Shown here: positions 8,668 through 17,861 of the stretch, piece after piece
How the letters are laid out: each line of letters opens with the position of its first letter
Numbering within the stretch: position 1 is the first letter of the stretch
NCBI GenBank assembly: GCA_023382675.1
Contig: JAHDWN010000040.1
Location: 14,228 to 57,817, forward strand
Reading direction: 5' to 3'
Source of the DNA: Anaerolineae bacterium
GTDB taxonomy: Bacteria; Chloroflexota; Anaerolineae; Aggregatilineales; Phototrophicaceae
Length of the DNA stretch: 43,590 nucleotides
Translations under genes and position numbers: made by a program
Notes under the pieces: generated by a model
Told to the model about the DNA's origin: nothing
Seen by the model: only the letters and a program-made list of their open reading frames with translations
The model's database searches: none

Positions 8668-8744
8668 GAACCGCAAAGCCACAAAGTTCGCAAAGGGAAT
8701 TTCCCATTGGCTTACCCTTTGAGTCCTTTGCGACTTTGTGGTTT
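8668..8744. repeat. Palindromic interspersed repeat, family A copy 2
   Basis: This is the second copy of the 580-657 repeat. It opens with GAACCGCAAAGCC, contains the shared AAGTTCGCAAAGGGAATT and TTGGCTTACCCTTTG blocks, and closes with CTTTGTGGTTT. The 8530-8861 gap holds this repeat and the promoter region of the next gene; I see no gene in it. Confidence 0.8.
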
Positions 8745-8861
8745 AACCCAATTCTGCTTCGATGTGATTGTCCTGGGCAAGCGCACCGGTGGCCTGAGCG
8801 TGTACGATGATGATATGATCGCGCCAACACTGCCGACGCCCAATGCTATGGAGGACATGCC

Positions 8862-9881
8862 GTGCCCGCCAATCGCATCCGCCTCGCCATGATCGGCGCA
8901 GGCATCTACGCCCGCAATGCCCATGCGCCCGCCCTGCGCGAACTGCCCGATCATTTCGAGGTGGCCGCCATCTACAGCCGCACGGAAGCCAATGCCCGCG
9001 CGCTGGCGGACTCATTCGACCATCCGGTGGACGTGACGACCGATCTCGGTACACTGCTGGCACGTGACGACATCGATGCCGTCGATATTCTGCTGCCGAT
9101 TGAGCGAACGCCAGCGACAATTGAGCAGGCGCTGGCGGCGGGCAAACACGTCATCAGCGAGAAGCCTGCCGCGCCGGATGTCGATACTGGCCGGCGTCTG
9201 CTGACCTACAAACAAGGCTTTCCCGATCTGGTCTGGATGGTGGCCGAGCAGTATCGCTATGAGCCTGCGTTCCTCCATGCGATCAAGCTGATCGACGAAG
9301 GCATCATCGGGCGCGTGATCACCTGCCAGTGGCTGCTGGTCATGCCGCTCGCTCAGACGCCGTACTACCAGACGGCGTGGCGGCGCAGCCCGGCGCATCA
9401 AGGCGGCTTCCTGCTCGATACCGGCGTGCATCATGTCGCCGGGCTGCGCATGTTGTTTGGCGAGGTGGCGCAGGTGAGCGCGGCAGCGATCAGCATCCGG
9501 CCTGATCTGCCGCCGCTGGATACGCTGGCCGCGACGCTGGTCTTCGAGAACGGCATCATCGGCAGCTATGGCGCAACCTACGCCAGCGCTGGGCCGTGGC
9601 GCAACGCCTTGAATATCATCGGCGACGCGGGCGTGCTCTACGTCGAGCGCCCCTACCTCGAAATCGTGCGCCCGAACATGGAGCCGGAGCGTCGGCAAAT
9701 GTGGGAGGTGAATGAGCGCAGCACGAACACCATGCTGCGCGATTTCGCCCAGGTCATTCGTGGGGAGAAAGCCCAGGTTGTCGCGACGGCAGAGCAGGCC
9801 GTACAGGACGTAGCGGTCGTCGAGGCGCTGCTGCGCGCGGCGGCCACGCGCCAGACGCAGGCGGTCGAACGGGTCGTTTAG
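8862..9881 (+). CDS. Gfo/Idh/MocA-family NAD(P)-dependent oxidoreductase
   Basis: A 339-residue oxidoreductase. Residues 7-30 form a Rossmann strand-turn (RLAMIGAGIYARNAHAPAL), and the family's catalytic lysine motif appears as HVISEKPAAPDVDTGRRLL. The C-terminal alpha/beta domain has GGFLLDTGVHHVAGLRMLFG, the usual dehydrogenase-like segment with D and H near the active site. Such enzymes oxidise or reduce sugars, inositols or related polyols; substrate cannot be deduced. The start is GTG with GGAG about eight bases upstream; the nearby ATG at 8858 is out of frame. No sugar gene neighbours it, so the context is uninformative. Confidence 0.88.
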   Translation: MPANRIRLAMIGAGIYARNAHAPALRELPDHFEVAAIYSRTEANARALADSFDHPVDVTTDLGTLLARDDIDAVDILLPIERTPATIEQALAAGKHVISEKPAAPDVDTGRRLLTYKQGFPDLVWMVAEQYRYEPAFLHAIKLIDEGIIGRVITCQWLLVMPLAQTPYYQTAWRRSPAHQGGFLLDTGVHHVAGLRMLFGEVAQVSAAAISIRPDLPPLDTLAATLVFENGIIGSYGATYASAGPWRNALNIIGDAGVLYVERPYLEIVRPNMEPERRQMWEVNERSTNTMLRDFAQVIRGEKAQVVATAEQAVQDVAVVEALLRAAATRQTQAVERVV

Positions 9882-9894
9882 CCAGGGGGACAGA

Positions 9895-10080
9895 TCACTC
9901 GGTGCGCATTGTGCGCCGCCGGATGATGATGGCTGCGCTAATGAGCGCCGCGAGTGCCAGGATCGTCTGAATGACGGCGATCAGCAAGGTTGTCTGCAAC
10001 TGGTCAAGCAGCGTGACGGCAGCCAGCAGCAGGAAAAGCGCGATCAGCAGCATTTCATCGCTTAGCCGAGACATCGTCAT
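9895..10080 (-). CDS. Small two-helix membrane protein
   Basis: A 61-residue protein, nearly all hydrophobic: one segment around LLIALFLLLAAVTLL and a second around ILALAALISAAIII, ending in a basic RRRTMRTE tail. That predicts a small integral membrane protein with a cytoplasmic C-terminus. GAGG lies too close to the first ATG but is well spaced for the in-frame ATG two codons later (10074). The family is not recognised. It lies just downstream of another tiny membrane protein on the same strand, so the two may be co-transcribed. Confidence 0.5.
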   Translation of the reverse strand: MTMSRLSDEMLLIALFLLLAAVTLLDQLQTTLLIAVIQTILALAALISAAIIIRRRTMRTE

Positions 10081-10107
10081 GCCTCACATGTGCGTGGAAT
10101 GTCGGTG

Positions 10108-10302
10108 CTAGAACGTCTGCATGTGCAGTGCGCGCGCCAGCACCAGGATAATGGCGAGCAAAAGCGCTGAAAAGATCAGGCCCGCCTCCAACGCACCTAG
10201 ATTGACTGTCAGGATCGCCGTCAGCGCCAATGCTGCGACAACGGCCACGATCCAGATGACGCATTCACCTGAGGTGGTATCCCAGAAACGTCCGCCGTTC
10301 AT
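10108..10302 (-). CDS. Small two-helix membrane protein
   Basis: A 64-residue protein beginning MNGGRFWDTTSGE, with two hydrophobic segments (VIWIVAVVAALALTAILTV and LIFSALLLAIILVLARAL). A strong AAGGAGG seven bases before the ATG at 10302 fixes the start and is good evidence that this tiny gene is real; the frame stays open upstream to 10410 without a comparable site. Function is unknown. It is followed after 27 bp by another small membrane protein. Confidence 0.6.
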   Translation of the reverse strand: MNGGRFWDTTSGECVIWIVAVVAALALTAILTVNLGALEAGLIFSALLLAIILVLARALHMQTF

Positions 10303-10410
10303 CGAACCGCCTCCTTCACACTGAAGTCCAGCTATTTTCACTGTATGAGGTTTGATCCCCGGCGACAAGTGATGAAGATCATTAATCCGGGCTGCGGTTG
10401 GCGAATTCAT

Positions 10411-10470
10411 GCCCTCACCCTTATCCCTCTCCCGACCGCCGCCGCGCGGCCAGGAGAGGGACTTTCCGGA
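10411..10470. repeat. Hairpin-forming repeat, family C copy 1
   Basis: CCCTCACCCTTATCCCTCTC is followed by a GC-rich palindromic core and GGAGAGGGACTTTCC, giving a stem of CCCTCTCC-type against GGAGAGGG. The same block occurs inside the element at 11828-12047. It lies just past the 3' end of the MFS gene (which ends at 10484), between it and the 5' end of the small membrane gene, so it may help termination. Confidence 0.6.
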
Positions 10471-10483
10471 ATGAGTGCCGTCG

Positions 10484-11752
10484 TTAGCGACGCACGTAAC
10501 GCAGCATGACGAACAGCGCGCACATGACCATCGTCAGCGAGAGGGCGAACAACGGCTCATAGCCCAGGCGCTGCACGACCGTGCCGCCGATGATCGGCGC
10601 GATCAGCGAGATGACCGTCGCGATTGTGTTGAATAGCCCGGCGTAGATCGGGCGCTGATCGGGGCTGGCGTAGGTCACAACCCAATTCTGATAGCTGAGA
10701 AACAGGTTGCTGACCGTCAGCCCGGCCATGAGAAAGCCAAGGTACAACGGCCACGGGCCGACCACCCCGGCGAGCAGCGCGCTGATCGGCAGCAGCGCCG
10801 CCCCGGCCAGCGCCAGGCGGATGAAGAGCAGGTTGTTGCGCGCGCCGAGCCACGTGTAAGCCAGCGCGCCGGTCACGCTGCCGATCGTCTGCATCGCCAG
10901 CAGCGTCGGCACGGCGACCTCGCTCGACAAACCCAACTGCACGGTCGCAAAGCCGATGTAAAACGGCCCGGCCATGGCGAACAGGCTGGTCAACATGCGC
11001 GTGATGATGACTGAGCGGAACGGGACATCTGTGCGCAGGACGTGCCCCAACTGCGGCAGGAATTCGCCAAACGAGGGGACTTTTTCGGCACGCTTGCCGC
11101 CGGGCAGCTCGTGAATGAACAGAATCGGAATAATGGACACGGCAAAAAAGACACCGGCAGCCCCGAATAGCAGCGCGTAATTGTTCGGAAAGCCCGGCCC
11201 GGTCTCGCCCAGGATCGTGCCGATGAGCGGCGACAGAACGAGCATGATGACGCCGACAACGGCGGTCATCAGGCCAAACATGCGCGCCCGCCAGCGCTCG
11301 TCCAGGCTGGTGCCTGTCAGATCCGCCCACGGTACGCCGACCACGCCGTCACCGATGCCCGCGATGCCGTAGCTGATCAAGAACGCGATCAGAATCGCTT
11401 CTGGCCGGTCTTTGCCGAGCAGCACCGTGATACCGGCGAAGATCAGGATGACGAAGCGCACGGGGATGCTCGGCCCAACGAACCACCACTTCTTACGCTC
11501 GAAGTGGACGATATAGCGGGCGATGAACAACTGCGGCAGCGTCCAACCGATCTCGAACAGGCTGCCGGACAGGCCGATCAGGATTTCGGAGCTGGTCAGG
11601 CGGCGGACAAAGTCGGGAATGACCGTCGTCGAACCGATGAGATTCATGGCGATGGTGAACAAAATGCCATCGGTCAGGAAGAAGATGAAGTTGCGGCGGT
11701 AAATCTGTTCGCGCTCGGTTGGCGCAAGAGTCGGTGAAGACGCGTCGATCAT
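10484..11752 (-). CDS. MFS transporter
   Basis: A 422-residue polytopic membrane protein of the major facilitator superfamily with about 12 hydrophobic segments, for example FIFFLTDGILFTIAMNLI, LFEIGWTLPQLFIARYIV and VRFVILIFAGITVLLG. The loop after the second helix (VRRLTSSEILIGLSGS) and the charged central loop (HELPGGKRAEKVPSFGEF) fit a 6+6 layout. Substrate cannot be inferred. The ORF extends to 11809, but the ATG at 11752 is followed at once by a plausible short polar N-terminus; the ribosome site for either is weak, so the start is uncertain. Confidence 0.8.
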   Translation of the reverse strand: MIDASSPTLAPTEREQIYRRNFIFFLTDGILFTIAMNLIGSTTVIPDFVRRLTSSEILIGLSGSLFEIGWTLPQLFIARYIVHFERKKWWFVGPSIPVRFVILIFAGITVLLGKDRPEAILIAFLISYGIAGIGDGVVGVPWADLTGTSLDERWRARMFGLMTAVVGVIMLVLSPLIGTILGETGPGFPNNYALLFGAAGVFFAVSIIPILFIHELPGGKRAEKVPSFGEFLPQLGHVLRTDVPFRSVIITRMLTSLFAMAGPFYIGFATVQLGLSSEVAVPTLLAMQTIGSVTGALAYTWLGARNNLLFIRLALAGAALLPISALLAGVVGPWPLYLGFLMAGLTVSNLFLSYQNWVVTYASPDQRPIYAGLFNTIATVISLIAPIIGGTVVQRLGYEPLFALSLTMVMCALFVMLRYVRR

Positions 11753-11827
11753 GGAGGCCCCATTTCGTGGAATGCTGAAGATTATCCACCGCGCCGGTAA
11801 AGACGGCAATATCGCGCAGGTTCAACG

Positions 11828-12047
11828 CAGGGCTTGTGCAAAGTTGGAATGGGTCTGTAGTCCTCACCCTCAATCCCTCTCCCGACCGCCGCTGCGCGGC
11901 TGGGCGAGGGACTTTGTTCCCCTTCTCCCAGCAAAGCGTTCGGGAGAACGCGAGAGGCGGCTGAAAGCGCCTCGGAAGTCCCATTCATGGGAGGGGCTGG
12001 GGGATGAGGGCTGAAGTGCAATGCTCACAGACTTTGCAACAGTCCTG
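11828..12047. mobile_element. 220-bp non-autonomous element (MITE) with 10-bp target duplication
   Basis: Ends are imperfect inverted repeats: CAGGGCTTGTGCAAAGT at the left and, read from the right end inward, CAGGACTGTTGCAAAGT (14 of 17 match). A perfect 10-bp direct repeat AGGTTCAACG flanks the element at 11818-11827 and 12048-12057. It encodes no transposase. The interior carries a family C hairpin block (also at 10411-10470) and its partial complement ending GGGGGATGAGGG. It occupies much of the 11753-12249 gap, which otherwise holds only the promoter region of the next gene. Confidence 0.75.
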
Positions 12048-12249
12048 AGGTTCAACGCATCCTGCTGGCCGGGCGGTGTCGCATTGGTCTATCCATAAGT
12101 CCAATGCGTTGCGCCATCTTTCCCTTGTGCCTTCAGGATGTGTTATGCTATCGCCCATAGTTTCGGGTTATCTTGGCATACCCTGAGCAGGTGCGCCAGA
12201 TGGCTGACATCCGACCCGAACTTCACCCTAAGCATCAGGAGACACGACC

Positions 12250-13815
12250 ATGAAAAAGTTTGCCATTATGTTATTGATCGGGTTTATTTTTGTGAGCCTG
12301 GGCACAGTCGCGGCTCAGGACAATGCGCTCATCGTTGCCACCATCCTGGATGACGTGATTACGCTCGATCCAGGGCGCGCCTTTGAGACCACCAATCTCA
12401 CCATTCATCATGCCACTTACGAAACCCTGCTCGAAATCCACCCGGATGATCTGACCACGATTGTCCCCGGTCTGGCGGAGAGCTATACGATTTCGGACGA
12501 TGGACTGACCTACACCTTTACACTCAATCCGGCGGCTGTCTTTGCTTCAGGCAATCCGGTCACGGCTGAGGATGTTGTTTTCTCGTGGATGCGCCTGAAG
12601 AATATCAAGGGCAACCCGTCCTTCTACGCCGATCAGATCGCTTCCGTCGAGGCTACCGATGCACACACCGTCACCGTCACCCTGACCGAGGCCTTCCCGG
12701 CCTTTGCGACCGTTGTCACCGCCCCGGCCATGAGCATCCTGGACAGCGCTGTCGTCAGGGAACACGGCGGCACGGATGCGGCCGATGCCGATGCGACCGA
12801 TACCGCCAATGACTGGCTAAGCCAGAATTCCGCCGGTTCCGGCCCATTCATCCTGACCGGCTGGTCGCCGGAAACCGAGATCACGATGGTACGCAACGAC
12901 AATTACTGGCGCGGCCCGGCTGCGCTCTCCAGCGTCACGCTGAGAAGTGTCAATGACGCCACCTCAGCCTTGCAGCTTCTGGAACGCGGCGACGTCGACA
13001 TTTACGAAAACGTCGATAAAGACCTGGCGCAGCAGATTCAGGCCAACGCCGATTTGAAGCTTGAAGTCGGCCAGACACTGAACATCACCTACCTGGCAAT
13101 CTCCCCCAGCGACACGTTTGGTCTGCCCCTCTCTGACGTGCGGGTGCGGCAGGCAATCGCCTACTCGGTCGATTTTGACGGGATTATCAATGGGCTGCTG
13201 TCCGGCTTTGCCGACCGTCCGGCCTCGATCCTGCCGATTGGCGTTCAGGGTTCTGATCCGTCCGCGCGCTATGAACGCAACCTCGACCAGGCACGCGCAC
13301 TCCTGGCGGATGCCGGTCATGCGGATGGCTTCAACATGACCATCTACGTCGGCTCCGGCGCGCCGGGTGGCATTCCCAGCGAAACGCTGGCCGCGAAGAT
13401 CCAGGCGGATCTGGCGGAAGTCGGCATTACCGTTGACATCAACCAGCGCCCGACTTCGGACTTCCTGACCGCGTTCCGCGCGTCCGAATTGCCCTTCCTG
13501 TTCTCGACCTGGACGCCGGATTATCTGGACGCGACCATGTGGTCGGACTATTTCTCGTATGCGGGGCGCAGCGTAGCCGGGCGAATCCTGCTCGATTCAG
13601 CGGCGATCGCCGACCTCGCTAGCCAGGCGGCTGCGGAAACCGACCAGGCCACGCGGACGCAACTCTACAGCCAGTATCAGGCGGCGCAGGTGGCGGAAGC
13701 GGTCTTCGTGCCCTTGTTCCAGCCCCAGCAGTTGTACGCCCTGCGGTCGAATGTCGAAAACTTCACATTCCACCCGGTCTACTTCCTGGATTTCTATACA
13801 CTCGGCAAGTCATAA
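12250..13815 (+). CDS. ABC transporter substrate-binding protein, family 5 (peptide/nickel type)
   Basis: A 521-residue exported binding protein. Residues 1-22 are a signal peptide (MKKFAIMLLIGFIFVSLG ending near AAQ). The body matches the SBP_bac_5 fold: LIVATILDDVITLDPGRAFE, then ETLLEIHPDDLTTIVPGLAE, SYTISDDGLTYTFTLNP and VRQAIAYSVDF. There is no lipobox cysteine, so it is either released or anchored by an uncleaved N-terminal helix. It would capture oligopeptides or a similar ligand for the two permeases that follow. AGGAGA precedes the ATG. A strong intrinsic terminator after it probably makes the binding protein more abundant than the permeases. Confidence 0.93.
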   Translation: MKKFAIMLLIGFIFVSLGTVAAQDNALIVATILDDVITLDPGRAFETTNLTIHHATYETLLEIHPDDLTTIVPGLAESYTISDDGLTYTFTLNPAAVFASGNPVTAEDVVFSWMRLKNIKGNPSFYADQIASVEATDAHTVTVTLTEAFPAFATVVTAPAMSILDSAVVREHGGTDAADADATDTANDWLSQNSAGSGPFILTGWSPETEITMVRNDNYWRGPAALSSVTLRSVNDATSALQLLERGDVDIYENVDKDLAQQIQANADLKLEVGQTLNITYLAISPSDTFGLPLSDVRVRQAIAYSVDFDGIINGLLSGFADRPASILPIGVQGSDPSARYERNLDQARALLADAGHADGFNMTIYVGSGAPGGIPSETLAAKIQADLAEVGITVDINQRPTSDFLTAFRASELPFLFSTWTPDYLDATMWSDYFSYAGRSVAGRILLDSAAIADLASQAAAETDQATRTQLYSQYQAAQVAEAVFVPLFQPQQLYALRSNVENFTFHPVYFLDFYTLGKS

Positions 13816-13830
13816 GCGACGTGTAACCCG

Positions 13831-13865
13831 GCAGGGGTGTTTGTGAGCACCCCTGCTCTATTTTT
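13831..13865 (+). terminator. Intrinsic terminator/attenuator between binding protein and permeases
   Basis: A 9-bp perfect stem, GCAGGGGTG (13831-13839) against CACCCCTGC (13848-13856), with an 8-base loop, is followed by TCTATTTTT. It sits between the binding-protein stop codon and the permease start, so it probably limits read-through into the permease genes. Confidence 0.85.
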
Positions 13866-13883
13866 GCTGAAGCGGGTGTCTGA

Positions 13884-14906
13884 ATGCTGTCGCGTTACAT
13901 TATCCGGCGGCTGCTGCTGGCCGTTCCCATGCTGCTCGGTATCTCCCTGGCGTTGTTCCTGATCTACAACCTCGTCCAGGTCGATCCGCTCGTCATGATT
14001 GTCGGCGAACGGGCGATGGATAACCCGGAAATCGTCGCCACCGCGACTAGGCAGTGGGGATTGGATCGTCCGGTCTGGGAGCAATACCTGTCCTACGTGG
14101 GTAATCTGGTGCGCGGCGATTTCGGGACTTCGTTTCTGACCCGCCGCCCGGTGCTGGATGACCTGCTGCTGTTCCTACCGGCGACGATGGAACTGGCCGT
14201 CAGTTCACTCCTGTTTGCCGCCGTCGTCGGCATTCCGTTGGGAGTCATCGCCGGGCTGCGCTATCGGAGCACGCTGGACAAAGGCGTCTGGTTCATCTCG
14301 CTGTTGAACGCATCGCTGCCCCCGTTCTGGACCGGGCTGATTTTTCTGACGGTTTTCTACTACTTCCTGGGCATCGCCCCCGGCCCAGGACGATTGGCAC
14401 CGCGCATTCCAACGCCGGAGCGCGTCACCGGCCTGCTGACGGTCGATTCGCTGCTCGCCGGCAATGCCGAAGCGTTCTTGAGCGCCCTGCACCACCTGAT
14501 CCTGCCCACACTGATTCTGGGTGGCTTCACGCTGGCCCTGGTTATCCGTGTGACCCGCGCCGCTATCATCGAGGAGATGCGCAAGGAGTACATCCGCACC
14601 GCCCGCAGCAAAGGGATGAGCGAGCGACGCGTCACCGTGCGCCATGCGCTCCGCAATGTTCTGATCCCGCTGGTAACGATTCTGGGCCTGGCGTTTGCCG
14701 GGCTGCTGAGCGGCGCGGTCATGACCGAGACGGTGTTCGATTGGCCGGGCTTAGGCCAGTATCTGGTGCGGGCGGCCGTCAATCTGGATTATCCGGCCAT
14801 CCAGGGCGGCACATTGGTCATCGCCATTTTCTATATTCTGGTCAATCTGACCGTGGACATCCTGTACGGTTTATTAGACCCGCGTGTGCGTGATCGTGAT
14901 GGATAA
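13884..14906 (+). CDS. ABC transporter permease, DppB/OppB type
   Basis: A 340-residue inner-membrane permease with about six transmembrane segments. The first is YIIRRLLLAVPMLLGISLAL, typical of DppB/OppB N-termini. The cytoplasmic EAA loop that docks the ATPase is EYIRTARSKGMSERRVTVRH. The conserved WGLDRPVWEQYLSYVGNLV and GDFGTSFLTRRPV segments also mark this family. It would pair with the following DppC-type subunit to form the membrane channel. No ATP-binding subunit is encoded here, so it must use an ATPase encoded elsewhere. Confidence 0.94.
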   Translation: MLSRYIIRRLLLAVPMLLGISLALFLIYNLVQVDPLVMIVGERAMDNPEIVATATRQWGLDRPVWEQYLSYVGNLVRGDFGTSFLTRRPVLDDLLLFLPATMELAVSSLLFAAVVGIPLGVIAGLRYRSTLDKGVWFISLLNASLPPFWTGLIFLTVFYYFLGIAPGPGRLAPRIPTPERVTGLLTVDSLLAGNAEAFLSALHHLILPTLILGGFTLALVIRVTRAAIIEEMRKEYIRTARSKGMSERRVTVRHALRNVLIPLVTILGLAFAGLLSGAVMTETVFDWPGLGQYLVRAAVNLDYPAIQGGTLVIAIFYILVNLTVDILYGLLDPRVRDRDG

Positions 14907-15792
14907 AACTGCCGTGTCGTCTGGCTCCAGTGTTACCAACCCCGGCGTCGTCCAGGTGACTGCTTCACCCGGCAGGCTGCTGGTCGCCCATATCCGGAAA
15001 TACCCTTCCCTGTGGATTGGCCTGGCTGTGCTGGTGGTGTGGTTCCTGATCATCATCTTTGCCAGTCAGATTGCCCCGACCGATCCGCTGGCGCAGAATC
15101 TTTCGGAGCGTCTCGCCCCGCCGTCAAGCGCGCACTGGTTTGGCACGGACGAGCTGGGACGCGACATCTTCAGCCGGGTCATTCACGGCGCGCGCATCTC
15201 CCTGCCGGCCGCGTTTTTTGTGGTACTGGTCTCGGTGACTATCGGTTCGCTTTTGGGCGCGGCGGCTGGCTTCACCGGCGGGCGGCTGGATGACCTGATC
15301 ATGCGGGCTGCCGATGTCACGCTGGCGTTTCCGTCGGTGGTGCTGGCACTCGCAATCTCGTCGTTTCTCGGCCCCAGCCTGACCAACGCCATCATCGCCG
15401 CGTGTATTGTCCTATGGCCGGAATACGCCCGCCTGATGCGCTCGCAAGTCCTGATCGTCCGCTCGTTCGAGTACGTTTCGGCGGCGCGGTCGCTGGGTAT
15501 CCCCGAACGGCGGATCTTGCTCTACCACATCCTGCCGAACGCCTGGACGCCGCTGATCATCAAAGCCGCGCTGGACATAGGCGGCATTATCCTGCTGGTG
15601 TCGGCGCTAAGCTTCCTCGGATTGGGCGTGCAGCCCCCCACCCCTGAATGGGGCGCGATGATCGCCCTGGGACGCACCAAGTTTTACCAGTGGTGGCTGG
15701 CGACCTTCCCCGGATTGGCGATCCTGGTTGTGATCTTTGCCTGCAATTTACTCAGCGAGGGCCTGCGTGACTGGCTCGATCCGAATTACTGA
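14899..15792 (+). CDS. ABC transporter permease, DppC/OppC type
   Basis: A 297-residue permease, partner of the preceding subunit; the two genes overlap by 8 bp, suggesting translational coupling. After an N-terminal helix (LWIGLAVLVVWFLIIIF) it has HWFGTDELGRDIFSRVIHGA, the hallmark of DppC/OppC proteins. The EAA loop is FEYVSAARSLGIPERRILLY, and it ends with the usual LLSEGLRDWLDPNY. A GTG at 14884 opens the frame, but the ATG at 14899 gives the standard N-terminus. Substrate is probably peptides, by family only. Confidence 0.94.
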   Translation: MDKTAVSSGSSVTNPGVVQVTASPGRLLVAHIRKYPSLWIGLAVLVVWFLIIIFASQIAPTDPLAQNLSERLAPPSSAHWFGTDELGRDIFSRVIHGARISLPAAFFVVLVSVTIGSLLGAAAGFTGGRLDDLIMRAADVTLAFPSVVLALAISSFLGPSLTNAIIAACIVLWPEYARLMRSQVLIVRSFEYVSAARSLGIPERRILLYHILPNAWTPLIIKAALDIGGIILLVSALSFLGLGVQPPTPEWGAMIALGRTKFYQWWLATFPGLAILVVIFACNLLSEGLRDWLDPNY

Positions 15793-15918
15793 GCGAAGTT
15801 GAAGATGTGATGAGATGATGCGGTTTTAGTTTCACGCCGCACATTCAACGGGCTGAAAACTGCTGTTCAAGCCATCATCAGGCTTGCCCGGCTGTAGGGC
15901 GAACGGCACAATAGAGGC

Positions 15919-17808
15919 ATGAACAGTCATCAGATGCCTTTTATGCCGCGACGCCTGCCAACACACGCCCGCCTTCTCATCGGCTTGCTGCTGCTGGTGA
16001 CATGGTTCGCGGCACGCGGCGCGCACGGCGATGCCATCTGGTATGACGAATGGTGGACATCCTTCTACGCCGGGAGTGCGCCGCGCCTGGACGATGCCAA
16101 CTTCGGCCCGTCCACGCTCGCGGAGACGTGGGATCGCGTCGCGCACGTCTACCCGGACACCAATCCATCCGGCTATTATCTCGCCATCAACCTGTGGAGC
16201 GATGTGACCGGCGGCAGCGCCTTTGCCATGCGCTTCTATTCAGCGCTGATGGCCGCCCTGGCGCTCGCGTTTATCTACCGCGCCGGGTGTGAGATCGGCG
16301 GGCGGCGCGCAGGCATCTACGCGGCGCTGCTGTTGGGCACGTCCGCTTTCTTCATCACCTATGCCCATGAAGCGCGTACCTACATGCAGTTGATGCTGGC
16401 GACCTCCGCGGTGCTCTTTGCCTACACGCGTTTGACCAGCCCGCGCCGGCGCTGGTCGTGGCCGCTCGGCCTGCTGCTCGCGCTTGGTGTCACCGCCATG
16501 CTCTACAGCCATTATCTCTCGACGCCCGTGCTCGGCGCGCTGGCGCTCTATCACCTGCTGCTCGTGCGCAAAGACCAGCGCTGGTGGCGCGTGAGTGGCA
16601 TGATCGCTGTCGGCGGGCTGGCCTTCCTGCCCTGGATCAGCGTGGCCGGATTCGCGCTCGGCCAGGTCAACGCCGATCCGAGCCGCGATTATTACGCGCG
16701 CGACGCCCTGGACTTGCTGGCGCGGCTGGTGAGCCGTTTTAGCAATCAAAGCCTGGCGCTAGCGGCGGTCATTGGCTGGTTTGCGCTGCGGCGCGGACGT
16801 CTGGCCTGGTTTGTCTTTATCGTTGGATTTGTCCTGGCCGTCGTCGTCAATACGCTGTTCGGCTTCATCTCGGACGTGCATTATCTGCTGGCGCTGTTCC
16901 CGGCGCTGGCGTTGATCGGCGGGCTGGGTGTCGCGCACCTGCCTGCCGGGCGGACGGTAATAGTCGGCGTGTGGATGCTGGCGGGCGTCTGGCTGGCGTT
17001 CTTCCCCGGCGTGAACTATGACCCGGAGGCGATCCATCCGTATTTGCCCTGGGATGGCGTGGCTGCCAATCTGCGTCCGCTGGCGCAACCGGGCGACGAT
17101 TTCGTCTTCCTGCTGCCGGAACCCGATCCGAACTGGGTGCATCAGCCGGTCGCCGATCATTATCTGCACGATCTTGGCTTGAAAGTGCATGTGCTGGAGT
17201 CGCTGCCGGAAAACACGCCGGATGTGACCGCGGCGCAGTTCGAGGGCCTCGTCCGCGATGCCGCGCGCCTGTGGGTGGCCTGGGATCGGACACAGCGGCC
17301 TGCGCGCCAGACAACCTGGGCGGTCGAGTCGATCCTGGACAGCGACTTCCTGGAATGTGTCCCGCCGCGACAGGATCAGGCTTGGTCGCTGGCGCTGTAT
17401 GCCCCGCGCATGGGCCACGAGTCGGCGCGCTGGCATTTTGGCGACAGCGTGGCGCTCGATTGGATCGGCGCGCTGCCGGGCGACGTGGACGACGCGCTCA
17501 TCATGACGGTGCGCACGCGCCTCAGCCCGGACGTGCCGCGCGGGGTCTATTCGATTGGCCTGCACGTCGATACGCCGGATGGGCAGTTGATTGCCCAGGC
17601 GGACGTCGGGCTGGCCGACGTGGACACAGCTTGCCAGCAGATGCGGCTGCCGCTCGATCTGCCGCCCGGCACGTACAGCCTGCATATACTGGTCTATGAC
17701 TGGGCGACTGGCGCGCGCTTACCGGCGCTGGATGACAACGGCCAGTCGCTGGGAGATCGTCCGCTGGTAAGCGCGATCAACCTCAAGCGATCCGCTGCCA
17801 GCGATTAG
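15919..17808 (+). CDS. GT-C glycosyltransferase-like membrane protein (copy 1 of tandem pair)
   Basis: A 629-residue polytopic membrane protein of the GT39/PMT_2-like GT-C superfamily. The first periplasmic loop after helix 1 has AIWYDEWWTSFYAG, in which the acidic D-E pair corresponds to the catalytic motif of lipid-phosphate-sugar-dependent glycosyltransferases. Further on are YAHEARTYMQLML and a run of hydrophobic helices to about residue 360. The C-terminal 250 residues form a soluble, probably extracytoplasmic domain. The next gene is a full-length paralogue with matching motifs, so they arose by duplication. Acceptor and sugar are unknown. Confidence 0.78.
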   Translation: MNSHQMPFMPRRLPTHARLLIGLLLLVTWFAARGAHGDAIWYDEWWTSFYAGSAPRLDDANFGPSTLAETWDRVAHVYPDTNPSGYYLAINLWSDVTGGSAFAMRFYSALMAALALAFIYRAGCEIGGRRAGIYAALLLGTSAFFITYAHEARTYMQLMLATSAVLFAYTRLTSPRRRWSWPLGLLLALGVTAMLYSHYLSTPVLGALALYHLLLVRKDQRWWRVSGMIAVGGLAFLPWISVAGFALGQVNADPSRDYYARDALDLLARLVSRFSNQSLALAAVIGWFALRRGRLAWFVFIVGFVLAVVVNTLFGFISDVHYLLALFPALALIGGLGVAHLPAGRTVIVGVWMLAGVWLAFFPGVNYDPEAIHPYLPWDGVAANLRPLAQPGDDFVFLLPEPDPNWVHQPVADHYLHDLGLKVHVLESLPENTPDVTAAQFEGLVRDAARLWVAWDRTQRPARQTTWAVESILDSDFLECVPPRQDQAWSLALYAPRMGHESARWHFGDSVALDWIGALPGDVDDALIMTVRTRLSPDVPRGVYSIGLHVDTPDGQLIAQADVGLADVDTACQQMRLPLDLPPGTYSLHILVYDWATGARLPALDDNGQSLGDRPLVSAINLKRSAASD

Positions 17809-17861
17809 GGCGGGCGTACATCTCCGCCAATAGATACGTTCTGAAGTATGATGTCGAGGCC

